From the NCBI RefSeq assembly GCF_008326345.1, contig NZ_BJEN01000001.1, forward strand, positions 1 to 64,000: a stretch of DNA of 64,000 bases. Reading direction: 5' to 3'. The notes below the pieces were generated by a model that was given only the letters and a program-made list of their open reading frames with translations, searched no databases and had not been told where the DNA came from. Below are positions 61,701-64,000 of this stretch, in pieces (position 1 is the stretch's first letter; each line of letters begins with the position of its first letter). The stretch is from Cutibacterium modestum (lineage in GTDB: Bacteria > Actinomycetota > Actinomycetes > Propionibacteriales > Propionibacteriaceae). The position numbers and the translations under genes are program-made.

Positions 61701-64000
61701 GCAGGCTTTCCATCTTGTTCGACTCGGACCTGCTGGAGCAGATCGCGTCAGATTTCGATCTGCGTGCCCCAACAAGGAGGCGCTGCGGCAGCTGATTTTC
61801 ACCCTCGATGGTGACTATGACACGTCGGTGATGCAGGTGCTGAACCTGGCCACCGGCGTCGGCAAGACGTATCTGATGGCGGCGTTCATTGAGTATTTGC
61901 GTCGCCAAGGTGTGGGCAATGTGGTGATCGTGACGCCGGGCAAAACAGTGCAGGCTAAAACAGTGCAGAACTTCGCGCTGGGCGAGCCGCGCTACATTGC
62001 GGGGTCGTCAGTTCCGCCAGAGGTGGTGACTCCACAGGATTATTCGGCGTGGATTGCCAGGCAGAATGGTGCCGAGATTCTCTCGTCTGGCCGGGAGAAG
62101 CCTGTGCTGGCGTTCATCTTTAACATCCAGCAATTAATTGCCCCGAAGTCGGAGGACGGCGAGACCCACGGAGCAGGGGCAGAAGCGCAGCGTCGTAAGC
62201 CGCGGCGCTTCGATGAGAACGCGGGCGTGTTGTTCGACTACCTCAAGAGCCTGGACGATCTGGTGGTGATTGCCGACGAGTCCCACCTGTACGGGTTGAG
62301 CGCGGTGGCATTCAACGCAGCGTTGAAGGAGCTGGATCCAGCAGCGACGATCGGGCTCACCGCCTCGGTGGACACAGGCGATCACATCTACACCTATCCT
62401 CTGTACCGGGCGATCGCAGACCGGTTCGTCAAGGCACCGGTGTTGGCGTTTCGCAAGGCCGGGTATGACGCCACACCTGCCTCGGAAGAGCAGCAGCTGC
62501 GAGACGCGCTCGCGCTGCGGGCGATCAAGCAAGCCCATTACGACACCTATGCGAAGGCTAACGATCGGCCGTCGCTGAATGCGGTTGCCTTCGTCGTGTG
62601 TTCCGATGTGGACCACGCTACCCAAGTGGCTGATCTACTGCGCACTCCGGAGTTTTTGGGGCGGGATGATACCGTGCTGCAGGTGGACAACAAACATGAC
62701 GACGACACGACCCAGCGACGCCTCAACGAGCTGGATGCCCCGCATTCATCCGTGTTGGCGGTGGTGAGCGTCAACAAACTCAAGGAAGGCTGAGACGTCA
62801 AGAATGTCGCCGTTGTCGTGACGCTGCGGGCGATGGCCTCGGAAGTGTTGACCCAGCAGACCATGGGCCGCGGCTTGCGCCTGCCGTTCGGGCGCTACAC
62901 CAGTGTGGGGCAGATCGATCAGCTCGGCATCATCGCCCACCAGTCTTTCGCCGAACTGCTGGCTGCCGAGAACGTGCTTCAACAGTTTGGCCTGGACGAC
63001 ACCACCATGGCTGATCCGGCCGCCGTGCGGCAGGCGATCCGAGACGCCGGGCGACCCACGGCCCCCGAGTCCAACGGTGGGATGACCGCCACCTGTCCTG
63101 GGCCGTCTCCATCGGGAGCCACGCGATCGGTCGATCCAGCTTCCGGGGTTGTGCCGGTGGACGATACTGGCGAGGGTGACGGCCCGCCGGGACTGGGTGT
63201 ACGGGCGCTGGATTCCGACCTCGAGGACGATGCGAGCGATTCGATGAAGCTGGTGAGCATCGAGCGCAACCCGGCGTTCGCTGAGGTGGAGTACTGGTTC
63301 CCCGTGACGAGGGTGAGTGTGCAGCAGCCTTCGATCGATCTGTCGGACATTCACGATGACGCGATCCATGCAGCCGCCCTACGCGTCACTCACACCGGCG
63401 ATGTGCTGCTGCGCAGGGAGATTGTCGCCGCACTCGGTAAAAAGTTGCGCGTGGAGGATCGAGAATCTGCGGAGGTCGAGTCGGCGCTGAACAAGCTGAA
63501 CAAACTCGTCGTCGGCATGGGCGTGGTGCCCAAGACCGATACCACGATCCGCTACGTCGCTCGCTATCTCGTGCCGACGTTCATGAAGCACGTCACGTTC
63601 ACCGAGTGGACGGTCAAATCGTTGGCATCGCCCAAGTACGAACTGCAGACGCTGATGGATGGCTATGTGGAGGAGGCCCTTCAGTCGAGGCGCGATGTGC
63701 CATCTGTCCATCCCAAGCGTGAGCCCGGGAAGGGCTACATGCTGTGGCCGAGAGAGCAGGTCCACGACCAGATTCAAGACCGCTCTCAGTTCGTGCGTGG
63801 CCGCGTCTACGGTGGCTGGTCGAAGTCCCTATTCGACAACGAGTCCTTCGACTCCTACACCGGTGAGTACCTGTTGGCTCAGTTGCTCAACACCTCGCCG
63901 CACATTGTGTGGTGGCACCGGTTGCACCCGCAGGACCAGGCCTACGTCTACCACACCTCGAAGGACCGTTACTTCCCCGACTTCGTGGCGCTGGACGATC
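61697..64000 (+). pseudogene. res: Type III restriction endonuclease subunit (Res), frameshift plus nonsense codon, cut by window end
   Basis: Begins MSRLSILFDSDLLEQIASDF at GTG 61697, then loses frame at C4 (61767-61770); one more C gives PNKEALRQLIFTLDGDYD. The second frame carries Walker A ATGVGKT, DESH box and GLTAS, and stops at TGA 62791-62793 in KLKEG-stop-DVKNV, where relatives have Trp (TGG). The frame then stays open to the window end with QTMGRGLRLP (motif VI) and YFPDF of the nuclease domain. Two independent lesions make restriction activity unlikely. Confidence 0.85.

Overview
The window comes from a high-GC Gram-positive bacterium, most probably a Cutibacterium (C. acnes-like, Propionibacteriaceae). 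This is inferred from actinobacterial gene orders (tlyA-nadK-recN, pafB-pafC-tatA-tatC-helY, ddl-DUF3515-thiL, prfB-ftsE-ftsX-smpB), roughly 60% GC by eye, many GTG starts with 4-base GTGA/ATGA overlaps, and a tmRNA tag reading AENTRTDFALAA. It is mostly core chromosome with one accessory edge at the right end.

Layout. 1-115: 3' end of a 5S rRNA gene and its terminator, so an rRNA operon lies to the left. 461-8646: plus-strand train of a TPR protein with an Arg/Asp-rich N terminus, a HAD phosphatase, an ECF biotin transporter (bioY-bioM-bioN), tlyA, nadK and recN. 8647-9773: a gene-poor gap. 9774-16255: pyrG, a Nudix hydrolase, xerD, a ParA plus a small partner protein, rluB and a double-FKBP lipoprotein. 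gluQ (minus) separates this from pafB-pafC, tatA, tatC, a lipid kinase, helY, hisF and a HIT protein. 25707-32241: branched-chain amino acid genes ilvB-ilvN-ilvC behind a probable leader-peptide attenuator, then leuB (minus) and ilvE divergent from it. 32300-35413: thymidine phosphorylase, FAH-family hydrolase and CPBP protease, followed by tRNA-Gln and tRNA-Glu. 35924-38748: an LtbR/NdgR-like IclR regulator divergent from leuC and leuD, both of which carry frameshifts. 38846-45725: plsC, ddl, DUF3515 lipoprotein, thiL, ftsK and a DUF805 protein. 45865-49286: tRNA-Val, prfB, ftsE, ftsX and smpB. 49354-55290: argC-J-B-D-H with an ArgR-type operator on the promoter. 55287-56932: two DUF1707 proteins and ssrA (tmRNA).

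From 57042 the picture changes. A minus-strand PadR / HAAS-domain / PLDc_N / ABC ATPase / ABC permease operon is decaying: the permease and HAAS genes are frameshifted, and the PadR gene loses its 5' end where a plus-strand type III restriction-modification locus (mod-res) begins. The res gene is itself broken by a frameshift and an in-frame TGA, and runs off the window end.

No CRISPR array, insertion sequence, prophage or replication origin was seen. The most interesting points are the ilvB attenuator, the G10 tract that breaks leuC (with a second lesion in leuD), the island junction that removes the 5' end of padR, the leaderless argC promoter under an ARG box, and a ParA plus small partner gene in the place usually held by scpA-scpB. 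Several lesions are single-base changes in homopolymers, so read-level confirmation is needed before calling them biological.
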